Part shown: positions 45,712 to 58,499 of the stretch, piece by piece
How positions within the stretch are numbered: the first letter of the stretch is position 1
Layout: the number at the start of each line of letters is the position of its first letter
Assembly (NCBI GenBank): GCA_028274465.1
Contig: CM051455.1
Span: 43,789,129-43,853,128, forward strand
Reading direction: 5' to 3'
Length of the DNA: 64,000 nt
Source of the DNA: Plantago ovata
Lineage: Eukaryota; Streptophyta; Magnoliopsida; Lamiales; Plantaginaceae
Notes under the pieces: model-generated
The model's database searches: none
What the model was told of the DNA's origin: nothing
Seen by the model: only the letters and a program-made list of their open reading frames with translations
Made by a program: the position numbers and the translations under genes

Positions 45712-48700
45712 TTAACCGCGTCCACGGCTTCCCCCTATTATGGATATCATGATTCAACATTTGTATCAGATTATTGAAGCAAGAAACAGCAGTCTCCTAG
45801 GATTTTGAAAAAAGAATGATAGAAAAAGAATAGCTAACACATTCCAGCTACATTATGAATGAAGAATTGAAGATAGACAAGACTGCAGGCATCTGAGTAC
45901 TAAAATCGGAAGGTGGTACTGTCAGTCTGTTATCAATGCAACAATCAATCAGGTATTCAGCGGTGATATACAGATGCTGTAGATTCTGGGTACCCTTCTA
46001 CTGCAATGGCTTTATGGAGCTATAATGTAAGCTCGGTTCGCCCCAATGTGAGCAGACCCATACAATACAATGTGAAATGTGTGTGTGGTGGGGGGTTGTG
46101 GTCACTTCCAGCATGCTGTCAGTTTTTTTTATTTTGAACAAAACTAGCATAGATAATCTAAAAATTCTGTTTAAACAGTTCATGAGCGCGCACGAGAGAT
46201 AACCAAGGTGATTATATCACATGTAACACTATGTGAACAAAAATAAATGGTCAAACAGTTGCCCTTTAATCCTAATGGCTACTATAATTGCTCAAACCTC
46301 ATGGAGTTGTTTCTGTTGTTTGTTCCTATATAAATCTCTCAGTATTTATTTTGAATCACCACACACTGGTCCTTTTTTATGATTAAGCTTCTTTTTTCTT
46401 TCTCTTGTTTTTGCTATACACTGCAGGTACTTTATAAGCACAATGTATGCTGGTCAATCATCTACTGGGGGGTTATAATAGAAAATGAGTTCAAAGATAT
46501 ATATAGTATGACCTTTACCTCTGCTAGAACCAGAACTAGAACCAGAACCTCTTCCTCTCCCTCCAATTTTGGCACCGCCATCATCCATACCACGCCCCAT
46601 TCCTTTTGACGATCTTCCAGCAGCATTATCATCTCTACCCCTTCCTCTTCCACGTCCAACTCCAGGTGGTCTTCTATCTGAAGTTACAGGTGCAAAACAA
46701 TCAAATACTTCAAACACTATCAAGTTTCCATAGGTGATGCAGCAATTAGGTAGATGCAAAACATATACTACGATTGACTGAAATAACTTCAACAAAGTAT
46801 GCCCTCAAACTCCAGGGAATTTAACACAGACAGAGAGACAATGGGATAATCAACATTCTCTTGTTGACATCATTGCCCCCACCATGCAAATAGCAGACCC
46901 CAAGCATAAACAACACGATATCGGGTTTGCAATTCATGCTGAAATCCAGCAATGTGCTTGATGTAAATCTACAAATAATGACCATAAAACAAATTTTATA
47001 CCTGAACGACTCTTTTCTTCCTGAACTTTATCAATGACCTGGAAAAAAAAAGGATATGAAGGTTATCAACTAATCAGGGAAAGCAATGCAAACAACGTAG
47101 AAAGGACTTTTTTTTTTTCTTGAATTTACATATCACATTGCACTTTGAAAAAAAAAAACAATAGCTTAAGAAAGAAAGCAGTTGATACAGACAAACTCAA
47201 TGAATGAACTTTTCTGAAAAATAATACAGTATATTAATGGGATGCACGGGAACAACTCCACCGAAAGATAAGTGAACGGAATATAAAAAAGCATCAAACA
47301 GAAGGCCCTGGTCAGCTATAAACCAATCCCTTTTTCCTTTCGTCACATAGATACGCTTCAACAAAAGGTGTCTTAGCCGAGGCTTCTGACATCGCATGGA
47401 AGCGCAGATTAATCTACAATACATTCCAGCACAGTTGACAAAAGCTTTGGTAGAGAACACCTCTTGGAGCACATCAATATCTGATTTGGCTAAGGTACAT
47501 CATCCCAGAGAAATACAATATGTTTGTCTATTGTTTGTGTATGTATCTATATAAGTACACATATAGGTGTGTGGGTGTAGGTATATATGTCTGAACAATA
47601 AAAACTAGAGTGGGGACCTTATCTATAAGCACGAGGATTTCTAATATGCAACACAATAAAGGGGTAATTAGTATGGGTGCGTAAGGATCATATAATTTTC
47701 AAACATTTCGAGACCATAAATCTGCAGCAACTTAACAAAACTGAGCCACTAGAGTACTGGACCATTAGAGTCTAATCCAACAAGTCATCTCCATGTAAGA
47801 AGACAAAAGACTTAGAAAAGAAAGGCTTCTTTTTTTTCCGAAACTGATACAGTTCAGTGACAAGTCAGAATATTGAGCATACCTCATCTGGAACTCGGAG
47901 ATACTTAATTGTATTTCCACGGATATAGCACTCTGGCATTCTCCAAAATCTGTCTCCATCCTACAATCAGTGAGCCACAATGAACCTTGGATTCAGCCAT
48001 ACCAAATAAAATAGCTAGCCTCATAAAATAAGAACGAGTGCTTAGTTAAAGACAACTATGAGCACTAAGTACCTTTGAGGTGCAGATGACTTCACGAAGA
48101 TGGATATTCATCCAAGTGTCACAATTCACTAAATGCCCATTATATGTCTCTCCGTTTTTTAGCTCCACCAACTGTCAAGACATTGGAAAATAATCAAGAA
48201 TGCAAACATAAGTTCGCAGTCTTCAGACTGCAGACTGCAGCATAAACATAGTACTAAATTCATAATATCATCAAATCTCAGCATAAACACAGAATATATC
48301 AGACTACAACACTGCCACGTAGACATAATATATCTACAATCACTGACACTTCCAAGATCTTACAAAAACTCAGAACCATTTTTTTAAGCCTTATATTTCA
48401 TTCCTCCACAAACATAAATTCAAGTGACCTTCAAATCACTCCAGCACTCATTCTAATTCTTTCATCATTTAACTATGAGTCCTTCTCATTCTAGCTCTAC
48501 AAACCATGTGTAATTCGACTATGACAAAGAATAAACACTCAGAACAATGGATAAAGATTATAAACCAAGTTGTCAACACATACTTTACAACACCCGAACA
48601 CCAATTAATGCAACAGGCCAACAGCATTTTCAGTGGGATTCTAATCATTTGAAAACTTAGTCACACAATTTGTCAGTTTTGCGTATCCTCTTTACAATAA

Positions 48701-48992
48701 CATTGACAAGAAGGTACATACACAAGAGCCTCTTTCCAAAAACCGAAAACGAATCTTAATCGAAGCTCATAATTCTCCTATTTCATAATTCTGTCTCAAT
48801 CACCAAATTTCAATACAGATATAAGCAACAGTAACAAGTAACTGGAGAGAAATTTACCATTGGGTGGCCTTGAGCAGTCTTGAGCAGAGAAAGTGGAAGC
48901 TACAAATCAACAAAAAGTGCATAATTCAGAACCGAGGAATATGAAGAAGAAAAAAACCTAATTCTAACACCAAACGGAAAACTAATTACCAT
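45712..48992 (-). CDS. LSM4: U6 snRNA-associated Sm-like protein LSm4
   Basis: Seven coding exons join in frame to 146 residues: 48992-48990 (ATG only), 48899-48858, 48171-48073, 47960-47883, 47038-47002, 46677-46519 and 45734-45712. The Sm fold is complete: [14 protein letters not shown], Sm1 [19 protein letters not shown] and Sm2 [14 protein letters not shown]. After residue 88 comes an Arg/Gly-rich tail ([12 protein letters not shown] ... GGRGRGSG) ending GGSRGRG. LSm4 is a subunit of both the nuclear LSm2-8 ring, which binds the U6 3' end for splicing, and the cytoplasmic LSm1-7 ring, which promotes decapping of mRNA. RG tails of this kind are arginine-methylation substrates in plants. 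The start codon abuts its donor site, and the last coding exon holds only 23 bp including the stop. A 5' UTR exon with donor at 49108 is likely. Confidence 0.95.
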
Positions 48993-49180
48993 TTTCTCTG
49001 ATCCACCTGCGACAGGAAAGAAAAAATGAATTTCAAAATATCAGTACAATTACAACAATGTAACAAGACGATTATATGAATGATTGAGAAACAAAACGAA
49101 GATCATACCTCAGCTAACTCGGCTCGTTGCAAGTGAAACGGCTCAAAAAATTTGCAGAATCAAACTACAATTGTAATTGT
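48993..49180 (-). other. LSM4: Probable 5' UTR exon and leader intron of LSM4
   Basis: On the minus strand GTTAGCTGAG|GTATGATC offers a donor at 49108-49107 and CTGTCGCAG|GTGGATC an acceptor before 49006. This leaves leader sequence at 49006-48993 directly ahead of the ATG. Upstream of about 49130 the sequence is promoter-like. The transcription start is inferred. Confidence 0.5.
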
Positions 49181-50008
49181 GTGTTGTGTGTATGGCACAG
49201 GTCATGGGTTCACTGTCAAGCAGAGAGGAGGGTTTTAGTATTGTTCGATATTTGCAATTCTTACCCCCGTTTCTTTCGGTTCTATATTGTGCCCAGTATT
49301 GTTTTTATACCAAGTATAAAATAAAAGATAGACAAGGAAATTACGAAGATTACAAAATTTCAAGACTTTATAAAAGAAGACACATTGTTAATTCGTTATA
49401 CTTTAAGTACCTTATGAATTTTTAATTTCGAATGCAAAAGCAAAAATACACAAATAAAAATGATAAGATTAACAATTTGACATGAGGAAGATGCTTCAAA
49501 AATTGTTTTGTATACTTGTATATGTTATGTTACCTAAACGAAATGAACGGCTCAAAATAGTTTAAGTAAAAAATTAGAGTTAAACGTCTAGCTAGTAAGG
49601 CCGCATTACTTATTGCTCAGCTCAATAGGCTTGGTAATATTCGTGATATGAAATTCTTGTAAAAGGTAAAATTTTATTTTTATTAAACATGATGAGACAA
49701 TTAATCACTTTTACGAGTTCATCCAAGTGTTGGAAATAATATTCTAATTTATACTAATGGGGTGTTGATTTTTCTATTGTTTAAGAAAATCACGATTTTT
49801 ACAAGACTTACCCGCTCTTGAAATATGATACAACCATATTCAATATAAGTCTAAACAAGTTTTCTACAAGAATTTGTGATACTCAACAAGGCTCGTTAAG
49901 TACTATATTTCAGACTCGTTATATTAGGCTATTCATCTGTTTTTCCAATTTCTTCACGAGCTCGGTAGTCGGTTCAAACTCGACCCAAATGTGACGAACT
50001 CGAGTATA
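49181..50008. other. Intergenic stretch, no gene seen
   Basis: Promoter-side DNA of LSM4, AT-rich, with no coding pattern. Confidence 0.55.
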
Positions 50009-50268
50009 CTCCCTTCGTCTCAAAACTTTACCCACTTTTCATTTTTAGTGTCCCACAAAACTTTACCCATTTTCTCCTAAAATGGAAGCTACCCCACACA
50101 TTAAAAACATTATTTCATTCACTTTATTACAACTTTACCATTGCTTTATACTTTAACAACTCCATTTCAATTAAAATTTAACATACCCCACTAACTTTAT
50201 ACTACTTTATTGTTACTTATTAAACTGCACGCTAACAATAATGGGTAAAGATTTTGTGACGGAGGGAG
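50009..50268. mobile_element. Stowaway MITE (Tc1/mariner), 260 bp
   Basis: The left end CTCCCTTCGTCTCAAAACTT and the right end (inverted: CTCCCTCCGTCACAAAATCT) match over about 28 bp. TA flanks both ends (50007-50008 and 50269-50270). The interior is AT-rich and non-coding, with a second GTCCCACAAAACTTTACCCA near the left end that partly repeats the terminus. Confidence 0.9.
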
Positions 50269-50437
50269 TACAAAATATGGCTCAAGTCTAAACTTTTGCT
50301 TGTTTTCTAAGCGAATCTAGAGCTCGACTGAGTGTTTTTGGAGAGGAATCCGATAATAATAAGCTTGGCTAGAATAATTGCACTAATTTTAAACATTTAA
50401 TCATTCTATAGTAAATAATATTAGCTAAGCTTCAACA

Positions 50438-50509
50438 TCCGTTGTCGTCCAGCGGTTAGGATATCTGGCTTTCACCCAGGCGACCCGGGTTCGATTCCCG
50501 GCAACGGAA
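50438..50509 (+). tRNA. tRNA-Glu (UUC)
   Basis: A 72-nt cloverleaf: acceptor TCCGTTG pairs with CAACGGA, the anticodon arm is TCTGG-CTTTCAC-CCAGG with anticodon TTC, and the T arm is CCGGG-TTCGATT-CCCGG, with discriminator A. A T run (50514-50520) follows as the Pol III terminator. Box A and box B promoter elements are internal. It matches the standard nuclear plant tRNA-Glu at all but about one position by memory. It reads GAA codons and, in plastid-like counterparts only, would feed tetrapyrrole synthesis; this copy is nuclear in type. Confidence 0.97.
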
Positions 50510-50513
50510 TGCC

Positions 50514-50520
50514 CTTTTTT
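50514..50520 (+). terminator. Pol III T-run terminator of tRNA-Glu
   Basis: Seven consecutive T, beginning five bases after the tRNA 3' end. Confidence 0.85.
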
Positions 50521-51029
50521 TATTATAAATGTTGGTATCTATAGTTTGTGTTGTGGAGACTGGAGTGTCATCTTTTCTAAATATTCGTCTGCCACCCCTC
50601 TTTATTTTAATTTTTGGTGTTCTGGAGTTAGTATACAGGAATACAACACGGTGAAATCATACAGCTAGTATATAGATTGTACATTATAATTTGCTGGACC
50701 AAAATTAAAAGAGTAATGTGCATCACTTGATAAATGGTAACGAATGCAAATGGTTCTATTGATTCTTGGTTACAGCTCTGCTATTTCTATGGTTCTGTTA
50801 ACTCAGGAATTTGAACAACTCTGCTATTTATGTGAATCTGGTGAATGTTGGTTTCAGTTTTCAGCATAATTGAGAAACAAGATCCAAAAGTAATTGAAAA
50901 TGTTGTTGCACAGTGATAAAATTCTATAGCTGATAAATTTCAAATCAGGAAACGAGAACAAAATATACATCATAGGTACTTCCTGAAATTGCCTAGGTAC
51001 AAACTACAAAATGTTTGTCTCACAACCAA
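50521..51029. other. 3' flank of the capping protein gene
   Basis: No coding signal; probably the 3' UTR and intergenic DNA of the minus-strand CPA gene. Confidence 0.5.
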
Positions 51030-54000
51030 TCATTTACTATCATCAAGTCTCAAACTCTTCTGGATATCCTTAGTAAGGCTGAATTGCAGTGTATTGTGCC
51101 ATGGGAACAGTGTACGCGTAACAGGGAGCTTTCTCCGAAGATCCTACACAGTGGAAACAAAGCGAAATCATACAGCCATCTTGGATCTTGTATTCAGTAA
51201 TTCCGTGCATCTTTCTCAAACACTTCATATGGAACTCAAAAACTTACAGCATACTGATAAGTGACAATTGATGAACAAACAAGGATCATATGATTCATAT
51301 AACATACAGTAACACTAACATGTAATGTCACCATTAAGGCATTGAGTGAGTTTTTGCAATAGTTTGTGCTTAAACAAAATTTTGAGTAAATGCAATTTGC
51401 AAATACTGCTGAACATGCAGTCAGCGGAAGCTGAAAAACACATTAATGTAAAAGACTAACAGCTTGTACAGTAATCAACCCAAACCTGACTCTCAAGTCA
51501 ACTTCTGCACATAGTATTCCACAGAGCAAGATCTATATTTGGCTCTCCAAACACATTTCCCTACTCAAGATTTAAAGATCATAATAAGTTCTTAAAAATA
51601 AATGTGAACACTTAATGTTCCTGGCACTGGCATGCAGGTGTACAATTTTGCATGTACTTAAACCGTAAAAAGCAAGAAAATAAGTTTTCCTGTTTCCCTG
51701 ATAAGTCACAAGTAAAGCCAGAAAAAAGGTCAAGTAATAAACATAAATGCATCACAGCAAGTCCAAGATATAAGAACCTAACGCATGACTTTGTGAAACA
51801 AGAGTGAAGAAGCAATGCCGATACTTGGATTGAAAAAACAAAAGTGTGTGTGTGTGTGTGTTGGGCGAGGAGGAAATTACATATACACCTCCTGAGTTTC
51901 TTGATTTAACCTCTAAGGTCCAGGCCCCATTAGTTTTTTACATTTACACACGTTGCAAATATAAACATACTGACGGAGACTGGACCTTAGAGGTTAATGC
52001 AAGAAACTCAAGGGGTGTATACATAAATTTTCCAAACAAAAAAAAAAAAAAGACAAAAAAACTAATCAAATAGAGATGGCACGAAAGTAGTGAAACATTA
52101 AATTTGTAATAACTCTAATCAAAAGAGACATCATTTTGTAACCCAAATTGTACCTTGAATGTGGTGTCAGGCAACTTTGAATAGCATGTCTGCAAATACA
52201 ATCATGTTTAGAGGACAGAAAACTCAACACTAAAGACATAAAGCGAGTGTGTAAATAGGTGGTTACCTGCAAAGCATTAAGGTACTCTGTCTCATGGTGG
52301 CGAATGATGTTCATCAATGAAATCGCAGAATCGTCAGGTGACTGAAATATTAACATGCCATCAAGATTTCGTAACACTCTGCAGAACTACAAGTCACAAG
52401 TGCATAATTTGCAAGCATCTCTGTTCTATGTTTGTCCTCATGTGCATTGAGACTGCTACTTATATAGTAGCTACTGAATGGTAGATATGGAAGAAGCTAG
52501 GTATAATCTCCAGTCTAGAAGATTACCTGAAACATTGTTGAATCCTTGAATTCTTTCTTTGCATCTAACTGGACATTTCCCTCTTCAAAGTAATGGGCCC
52601 CTACCTACATAACATAGAAGATATATAAGCCTCGGTTTGCAGTTACCCTCCCTTGGCCCCAGAATCAACAATCAGCAAATGATGCATTGAAAACTGTATA
52701 CTGGATGTCAGTACGTCTGTCAAATAGAAGACTACCTGCGATTGACCTCTGATTTCCACAGTCTGCATTTCATCATTGAACTCGATGTTCCACACTGATC
52801 GCCAGCTCCCATTGCTAGGAATAACAACAGAAACGAAAATAAGAATCAAATTTTTAACCACGCTTGAATGAATGACTTGTAGAGAGAGGATATCGACTTG
52901 CTCAAGTACCAGATATGGATGTCAGACATTTTACACTCTCCCCCATGTTCAGTGAGAATGCTATTGATAAAGTAGTCATTAATCTAGCATCTCATAGTTA
53001 ATTTGAGCCTGTATTCATGGTCGAGTATGAAAATATTCTTGGTGATTCACTAAAGCAACTTAAACACAGACTGACATTGTCATTTTCAACAAATTTATAA
53101 CAAAACGGAAAGAAGGGCAGAGTTGCATGCAGGTTTGGTCTTCATGCATCAAAAAATTATGCAGTACAGCAGTACTGCAGCTAAAGGGTAGCGAGGGTCA
53201 CAAATTATGCATTTTGACCATAACTTAGCAAGAAAGCTAATATGCTACTTGTAAATGAGGGGAGATGGAGAAGGGAATAAAAATCACACTATCAGCAGCA
53301 ACTGGGGCTTTACAATAAGGTGACATATTCTTTAGACTCCATGACCATACAAACAAAGAAACAAACAAAAAGAAAAAAGAAATAAAGAAAGAAGGAGATA
53401 AGTCAAGCAGAAATTATGGTAGCGGCAAAATGTTAGCAGACTGAACATACCAAAAATTTTGTGGGCTGTGCCTAGTAGCAGAAATAACTACAGCAAGCTC
53501 AAAATCAGCGCCGGGTTCTTCTACATCTTTCCCATTAACACAATAAACTGAGCAGACACCCTTTGGGTACACTTCACTAACATACTTGAGAATTTCAGCA
53601 TCCAAGGCAGACCTAGCACGACACAGTTCAGTTCTTGTTAACAGAAGCAGCATAAAAACTTGCACACTGATCAAAACACACACAGAATGAAACAGAAATG
53701 AACTACTAGGTGATACCATAGATGATGACTTCAGTTAATATGTGCTCAACTTTGACAATGTGAAGTTAACAGGGTTTTATATTATTCATTCACTTATTAT
53801 ATATGAGATGCTATCGAGCTGAATCGATGAAGTCCTACCCTCAGTTATGGCCATCTTTTGAAAAGTATGTCAAGTTGAATCTTAAAGATTTTAACTGCAG
53901 TAAAATAGGCTAGGCCAAATCTTCACTGTGGCCTCCAATTTCTATCCTATACAAACCCGGGAAACAGTTCAAAACACAACCGATAAATTAGGCAAACATT

Positions 54001-55812
54001 TTCTTTCTCATTAATATAGAAACTTTTTAAAAACAGAGAGGAGTAAAATTTACCGATATTCCTCAATATATGCTGATGTAAGTTCTTCATCTCTTGCAGG
54101 TCTAGCAGCTTCACAAACCTAGATGAAAGCAACATGCAGTTACATACAAACGGCTGGTATCTTTAGGAGCTGAAAAGTATCAACATAAGATTTTGACAAT
54201 GACCGCATTCAGGGGAAATAATCATGCGTAGATGCATCTCATTACAGGTCATTCAGTTAAGAAGTTCATCACATAGGTCAACATAAACCCCATATCACTA
54301 CAATCTATTCGACCTGGCCTTTTAGTTATTAATAACACATCAATGTGGAAAACAAATGATTCAATGTGAAAAACAACCATGGAAAATAAAAGTCCCAGCT
54401 CACCTGTTTCACATGATCCACTATTGCCACCTGGGCAGTTCTGAGATCAATATATTCATTTTTAGCAACCTCACTGTGTGACGTTACCAGGACCTGCAGT
54501 CAAATTATTATTGAACATATCAATCAAGCTGGTCATGCTTTTCTATGTTCAAGAAAAAGTGCACACTACGAAGAATATTCCTATTTCATATCTATCTTAA
54601 ACACTTACAGTACATCATAACAAATTCAATAACTGACAGCCAAAGCATAAAAAATAGATGAGGTTTTCACCTCAAGGTATTTACAACAACATGAAACCTC
54701 AACTTTTAATTTACTTCACAGTATATCAATCCACCTTTAGTTCCTACCTCACCATTAATGTGGCACATTTTTTGAATTCGACTTGCGCAGTCAAAGTAAG
54801 CATCCAATCTAACAAAATTAGACTACAACCCCATTTTTCTCCAACAAGTCAGTGATCGACACAAGTCTTTCGATTATGCAATCCCCGACCATCAGGTTCA
54901 AAACAACCCTATCTTATCTGGATAAACATATGCAAGACACTAACATAGTTACTACACGCGGAACCATCTCCGACCTCAAAATCTAAGGACTCAAAAGTCA
55001 ATTTACAAGAAAACACCGCCTAATAGATTCACACTAAACACGGATCACCGTGACCAAAACTCTTGACATTTAGTAGGCCAAACAGCTAGAACTGGAAATT
55101 GTCAAGCATATCATATTATCATACATGTGATGATCAGATTACAAGTCATGTAATAGGAATCATAACTATTTGCAACACAATAACAACATAGAAACCACTT
55201 CATCAAATCCCTTCATCAATCACTATTGCAGAGAATTAGACTCGATATAACACTACTGAGTACGGACATTTGTTGGATTAGATAACAGCTAGAAATGTAA
55301 ATTCTCAAACATATGCTAAAATTGACATTAGAAGTCTGTTCAGCATTGATTTGTATAACAGGAATCACACTTGACTCGTAACCATCTGAAACAAATTAAT
55401 ACACAAAACAGTACCAAAACAACTTGAACAATCACGATTAAACAAAATTCGACGCTAAAATGGAACAGGAAGAAGCATATATCTGCGTTACCTCACCACT
55501 TCTATCGGGAAAGTCGAGGCAAATCATGTGAGATTTGTTGTAGACCGGAAACGCCTCGGCCGCCGCCGCTATGTATAGCCTCTCGCTCTTCAAAATCGAC
55601 TGAACATCTACACATTTCCCCAAAACGACACCATTAACCGCCTGTAAAAAATGCATTTATACATGTGTGTTTGTGTGAAGGAGAGAGGGAGATTGAGTAC
55701 CTTTGGCGACGTATTGGATTTCACCGGGAGGAGAGTTGAGGAGGAACCATTTGGCGATCTCGATTTTCTGCTTGTCAGTCAGCTCCGATGCCGTTTCGTC
55801 CTCGTCAGACAT
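51030..55812 (-). CDS. CPA: F-actin-capping protein subunit alpha
   Basis: Ten exons join in frame to 308 residues, the usual plant length: 55812-55701, 55607-55492, 54493-54404, 54118-54054, 53612-53451, 52814-52736, 52604-52527, 52341-52267, 52189-52154 and 51143-51030. The protein starts MSDEDETASELTDKQKIEIA and contains FLLNSPPGEIQYVAK, EAFPVYNKSHMICLDFPDRS, ILKYVSEVYPKGVCSVYCVN, NGSWRSVWNIEFNDEMQ and HYFEEGNVQLDAKKEFKDST. It ends with the actin-binding tentacle LPVTRTLFPWHNTLQF (residues 277-292). CPA pairs with the beta subunit to cap barbed ends of actin filaments in the cytosol and at membranes, limiting filament growth; the plant protein also answers to phosphatidic acid. The beta gene is not in the window. 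The last intron (52153-51144) contains a foldback element. Confidence 0.96.
51845..51860. repeat. Short GT microsatellite
   Basis: About eight GT units inside the last CPA intron, adjacent to the foldback element. Confidence 0.8.
51872..52033. mobile_element. Foldback MITE with about 50-bp arms in a CPA intron
   Basis: The left arm (51872-51921; TATACACCTCCTGAGTTTCT, then TTAACCTCTAAGGTCCA) and the right arm (51982-52033) are inverted copies over about 50 bp with few mismatches, leaving only about 60 bp between. No transposase. The ends (GGAAA(A)TT) do not match Stowaway, Tourist or CACTA termini, and I could not define a target duplication. In a transcript the arms would fold into a long hairpin. 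Confidence 0.75.
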
Positions 55813-55829
55813 TTCTCTCTTTCTATTCA

Positions 55830-58490
55830 CAGGAGAAGAAGATCAGAAATTCAGAATAGTAGAATAAAATTAAATTTCGATTGGTTTGAAATTTATTTTC
55901 TCCCTCTCTATCAAGTGTCCACTTTCGATATTATCATTAGTATTATTGTATGTAGTAGTTTGGGTTAATGTCATGACAATACAGGCTGAGCTTATTATTG
56001 TATTGGATGATTATCCATCTGCGAATTTGCATATGCGTGGGGACTTTGTGTTAGTTGGTAAATCTCTAGGTACAAATTATGTGGGGACGTTTGTACTTCG
56101 CAGTCCTCAAACTTTGACGAATTATTTTTTCCATTTTTAAGCAAAATGCGAAGTTGTGAACACAAAAGGTGTTTCAAAATTAAAGCTCTGATCTTGTTTC
56201 TAGCTCTAGGGGTGTCCAACTCCGGCACATATCACAAAGAGTCTACTACTATAGCAACATAGACTAATTTTTCCCTTTGTTAATAAGGAGGCTTTTATCA
56301 GTTTTCTCAATAATTACAATAAATTTTCTTCCTTGGCATGATTGATAAAAAAATTTCAAAGTGATCTTGTACTCGTATTTATGTGTTAAACACAAAAAGT
56401 TAATTTATCTTCGCTTACGCTTTCTACATACCCATTGTTTTCTACTCCGGATTAGATATAGCAACTTGCTATCGTCGGGTTGCATGTAGTGCCAGCGCCC
56501 TGAATTTGTTATCTTTGAGTGCTCCCGGATTTTATTTTCAATCACAGTAATGATTTCATGAAGCATGAAATTATAGTGACCGATCAGAGAGCGTTTTATA
56601 AAGATTGCAGGGATCAGAAATTGTTCTTTTAAGATTGCCGAGGCCATAGAATCTGTGAATATGTTCGTATAAAGTTTGAGAGGAAATGCTTTCAAATCTA
56701 GAAAACCACGGTTACCTGTAAAGTGAAGCAAGAAACCTGATTCTATATGGCTAACATGTACACAGGTAAAGTCTACTGATAGTGAACATGACTACACTAA
56801 CTAACCGAATTCAAACAAACGCGATATGAGATAAAATATACCCACCATAGCAATTGTACAGTGTGTTACAGTTCATACAAGCTAAGAGCTATTTCTGTAA
56901 TTTCATTCAAGAGTCTCAGCTGCTTCAAGAATCATATGTTCAGCCGTAAACTGTTTTATCAGTTACAGGGGAATGTGTAGACGTTTAGTTCACACCCTGA
57001 AACCAGGAATCTGGAACTGCTATAAATAGCCAGCCGTGCTCATTGCTGACAGTTCTGCACTGAGAGAATGCACATAAAATTCAGCAAATAATATATTTAC
57101 ATTGCGCTGCATGAGTACTCCAAGAGGATGCCAAAATTTTCCAAAAACACACTTATTTTTCTTTTACATTGGCCATAGGTACAAGTGGTGCTAAAGAGTA
57201 GATTATATAATTTTCCTTTTTTTTAAAGCTCAAAGCTGTGTCCTATGTGTGCTTGATATTAGTGGAGATAAAGCAGTCCACATTACGCTATCAGTACTAT
57301 GTGTGGGTGTTTACAACAAATTATAAGCTGTAACTTGCAACTTAATATAGGGAGAAACCGAAGTTTGACTCTTTTAAACCAAAAAAAGGAGACAGGTCTT
57401 AAATCAAGAAGGGTACAGAGAAGTTGTTGAACCTGGATTGGACATCCTTGAGCAAAATTTTATGTTGTTTTCCCAAAAAAGTTGTGTTTGCAAACACTAT
57501 ACTGTGACTCTTTTCAATTTATTTAAGTAACCTTTGCAAACACCCGACAAATTCTATCATAACCAAAAAAGGAAGGAGTGTAAAGATCACATACAATAAC
57601 AGTAAGGACGGATCACCATAAGCAAAACATTAGCATTGGGAGTCCCACAAACAAACCCCACCATTCACAGAAGGATTTATATTCGAATTTTGTGAACTTC
57701 ATTGAGAGCCAGGTGTGCATAGAGTTAGGAAGGCTTTAAGGATCGGGGATAGCGATGTCAAATAGACAGGGTTGTATGTACTATGTAGTGATAGCTTATC
57801 TCCACACAATATTAAATAAACATATGTAAGCTAAAAAGAAATGAAAATGAGAAAGCCACTGTTCAGGAGTATATCCGCGTGTGTGCCCTAGGGGCTAAGA
57901 CCAATGTAGAAAATAAAAAGGTGGGGTTTCACAATTTTTTTGACTCAGTATTCATACATAAAGCGCCCTTATTAACTTAATTTCAATCCGAAGAGAACAA
58001 AAAAAGACAAAGATAAAAAGGAATAATGTTCATGTTCTAGCAACATACAACTTGTTTGGCCGTACTCATACATAACATAAGGCACCCTTTATTAACTTTC
58101 CTTGCTTTATATGTCAATCTATACGCTTTCCTTCACTTCTCTCTCTTATCCACAGTTCCACACTACCCACTCAGAGTCACCTCAATCAATCCTCACCACA
58201 GGGAAATTTTATCTCACCTTTAAATGCAACACTTCTCCACTATCCAATTTTTTCGCTATAACCCCCCCCCCCCCCAACCTTAGCCAAATATTAGCACACA
58301 AAACATCATCGTTTAGAGAGATTAATTTATAGAACAATCATGGGAGGTGCTAAAACAAATCAATGCCTGCATTTTTGATCTCCCTAAGTTATATCTGCTT
58401 TCTTCTTTTGATTTTGCACATCCTTTCTGCTTTCTTCTTTTCAATACTACTAAAGTATTTGATACCAGAAAACTCACCTCTGAACAATGG
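55830..58490. other. Intergenic stretch between CPA and CLPR3
   Basis: No recognised gene. A minus-strand frame at 56405-56731 (108 codons, ending with the basic string VCRKRKRR) is open but matches no family I know; it opens right after a possible acceptor (CTTTACAG). A C run of 12-13 lies near 58262. Confidence 0.5.
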
Positions 58491-58499
58491 CATGGAAAG

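Noticed and set aside
46379-46609. Plus-strand ORF with a TRTRTRT string
   Set aside because: It is the complement of the Arg/Gly repeat coding region in LSM4 exon 6.
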